Of a stretch of DNA of 64,000 nucleotides, positions 62,972 to 64,000 are shown in pieces. The translations under genes were made by a program, and so were the position numbers. This DNA comes from Paenibacillus sp. Soil787 (lineage in GTDB: Bacteria > Bacillota > Bacilli > Paenibacillales > NBRC-103111). Under the pieces are notes generated by a model, which had not been told where the DNA came from, made no database searches, and saw only the letters and a program-made list of their open reading frames with translations. Positions within the stretch are counted from its first letter, which is position 1. Every line of letters begins with the position of its first letter. The stretch lies in NCBI RefSeq assembly GCF_001429545.1, contig NZ_LMSP01000001.1, forward strand, positions 663,189 through 727,188, given 5' to 3'.

Positions 62972-64000
62972 GCTTGTACCACAGCAACATGCCTAGGGAA
63001 CCCAGACCTACCAAAAATAAAAGGCCATAAACGTATTTGAAGGAATAAGGAATTGGCGTATTCTTTTGAATTTCGAGTAGGATTCCACAAATCGCAACTG
63101 AAATTGAGCCTCCAAAAAATTGGATAAGCTGCATAAGTCCCATGCCAGAACCTATTAATGATTTTGGAAGAATACGTGAGGTCTCGTTGTTCAATGATGC
63201 TATCGTTGCTGAAAAAGCAGGCGAAAAACAAAGATATCCAAGAAGAATAACAAGTGGAGAAGCGCCAAGAGTCGTATAAAAAGCAATCATCACCAAAGAT
63301 AACATACAATGCCCGATAAACATAAAACGTAGATTCCCGTTTCGATCTATCCAGCGTCCGACAAATCGTGTTAAGAAGGCCGACAAAATGGCCCCTGGCG
63401 CAATGGTTAAGCCAATCATCATAGCCGATTGATCGAACACCTTGGCTAACACCAACGGCATTAAAAATAAATTACCAAGGTTCAACACCAAGATGCAAAA
63501 CCCGATCGTAACCAGTTTAAGATAAGTTGGATTTCTCAATAGTTCAGGGTTAATGAACGTATTGTTTGCTCGTTTCAAGTGCCAAGTATGTACGAGCAAT
63601 GAAAGACAACTGGCAGCAAGCCAGGCGGCAGAAACTTGCGTCACAGCTAACAGCAGCGTAGTTGCATTTACGATTGTTAAGAAAGCACCCAGAATATCGA
63701 ACCGAAAGGCTGCCGCATTTTCTTTGGGAAGCAGATGCACTAGAATAGGAAGAATAACCAGAACCAGACAAGTAATTGCGAACAATTCGTTCCAGCCAAA
63801 ATATTCACTGATTAAGCCGCCAACGATCGGACCGAGCCCGAAAGCCATAGCACTTCCTGCAGAAATCATGGCGATGGCTGACCCTCGTCTTTCAATTGGA
63901 ATATATCGACTTGCCAGAACCAAACCAAGGCCTGCCATCACCCCTGCGCCTGCTGACTGAAGAATACGAGCCATAAGCAAAGCATGGAATTCCCGGGCAA
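62949..64000 (-). CDS. MFS transporter (DHA2-like), 5' end outside the window
   Basis: The frame is open to base 64000 (REFHALLMARILQSAGAGVM), so the first two or three transmembrane segments are missing; about 350 residues are seen. Motif C-like MAFGLGPIVGGLISEYFGW and about ten hydrophobic segments match the 14-TM drug-efflux branch, similar in plan to the gene at 50961-52337. Substrate unknown. Its 3' end overlaps the GH13 fragment's run-on frame. Confidence 0.85.
   Translation of the reverse strand, partial: AREFHALLMARILQSAGAGVMAGLGLVLASRYIPIERRGSAIAMISAGSAMAFGLGPIVGGLISEYFGWNELFAITCLVLVILPILVHLLPKENAAAFRFDILGAFLTIVNATTLLLAVTQVSAAWLAASCLSLLVHTWHLKRANNTFINPELLRNPTYLKLVTIGFCILVLNLGNLFLMPLVLAKVFDQSAMMIGLTIAPGAILSAFLTRFVGRWIDRNGNLRFMFIGHCMLSLVMIAFYTTLGASPLVILLGYLCFSPAFSATIASLNNETSRILPKSLIGSGMGLMQLIQFFGGSISVAICGILLEIQKNTPIPYSFKYVYGLLFLVGLGSLGMLLWYKLTVSKQT

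Overview
The window looks like a chromosomal segment from a spore-forming, low-to-mid GC Gram-positive bacterium of the Paenibacillus type. The pointers are a Spo0E-like phosphatase, a YheC/D-type spore-coat-associated protein, CcpA-type cre sites, a gapB/SR1P/ppdK/ccpN/ppsR gluconeogenic block, a cytochrome bd operon with a CydS-type mini-subunit, strong AGGAGG ribosome sites, and many short intergenic repeats. I see no rRNA, tRNA, phage or CRISPR. The assignment to genus is inference.

Layout. 1-7.6 kb: remnants of secreted discoidin-domain proteins, then a glycan module (GH95 glycosidase, AraC regulator, GH38 alpha-mannosidase with a cre site). 8.1-21.1 kb: a large histidine-utilisation region with an MFS transporter, a histidine ammonia-lyase homologue that lacks the Ala-Ser-Gly triad normally needed for the MIO cofactor, an AraC-type regulator, hutG-hutU-hutI, then glutamate dehydrogenase, malic enzyme, HutD and an amine oxidase. 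The genes run histidine to glutamate to 2-oxoglutarate to malate to pyruvate. The two transcription units share a long motif with identical spacing to a -10 box, and both carry cre sites. 21.1-25.4 kb: repeat arrays, a 193-bp MITE-like insertion, a small secreted acidic protein, an ATP-grasp protein and a graveyard of broken SDR, MerR and aldo-keto-reductase genes. 25.4-32.5 kb: an N-acetylmuramic acid operon (MurR-like regulator, serine hydrolase, sugar ABC transporter, BadF-type kinase, MurQ etherase).

33-36 kb: a membrane protein, a thioredoxin-reductase-like flavoprotein and repeat-rich DNA. 36-41.4 kb: gluconeogenesis operon gapB, an SR1P-like GapA-binding peptide overlapping gapB, ppdK, ccpN (apparently with an AUA start) and ppsR. 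41.5-45.6 kb: cysJI sulfite reductase. 45.6-48.1 kb: several tandem repeats, including two hexanucleotide minisatellites, one lying inside the leader of an ArsR/SRPBCC pair. 48.1-50.7 kb: cydA-cydB-cydS. 51-53 kb: TetR and MFS efflux with matching operators. 53-54.6 kb: MocR regulator. 54.8-60.7 kb: SufS-type desulfurase, LysR regulator, BenE-like permease and a cystine-type ABC transporter. 61-64 kb: small proteins, decayed phosphoesterase and GH13 genes, and an MFS gene cut by the window end.

The most unusual signals are the MIO-less ammonia-lyase in an otherwise complete hut pathway, the SR1P gene nested in the gapB operon, the hexanucleotide-repeat leader peptide before arsR, paired 52-bp-period palindrome arrays at two sites, and the AUA start of ccpN. 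All calls come from reading the sequence and from remembered family features. No searches were run.
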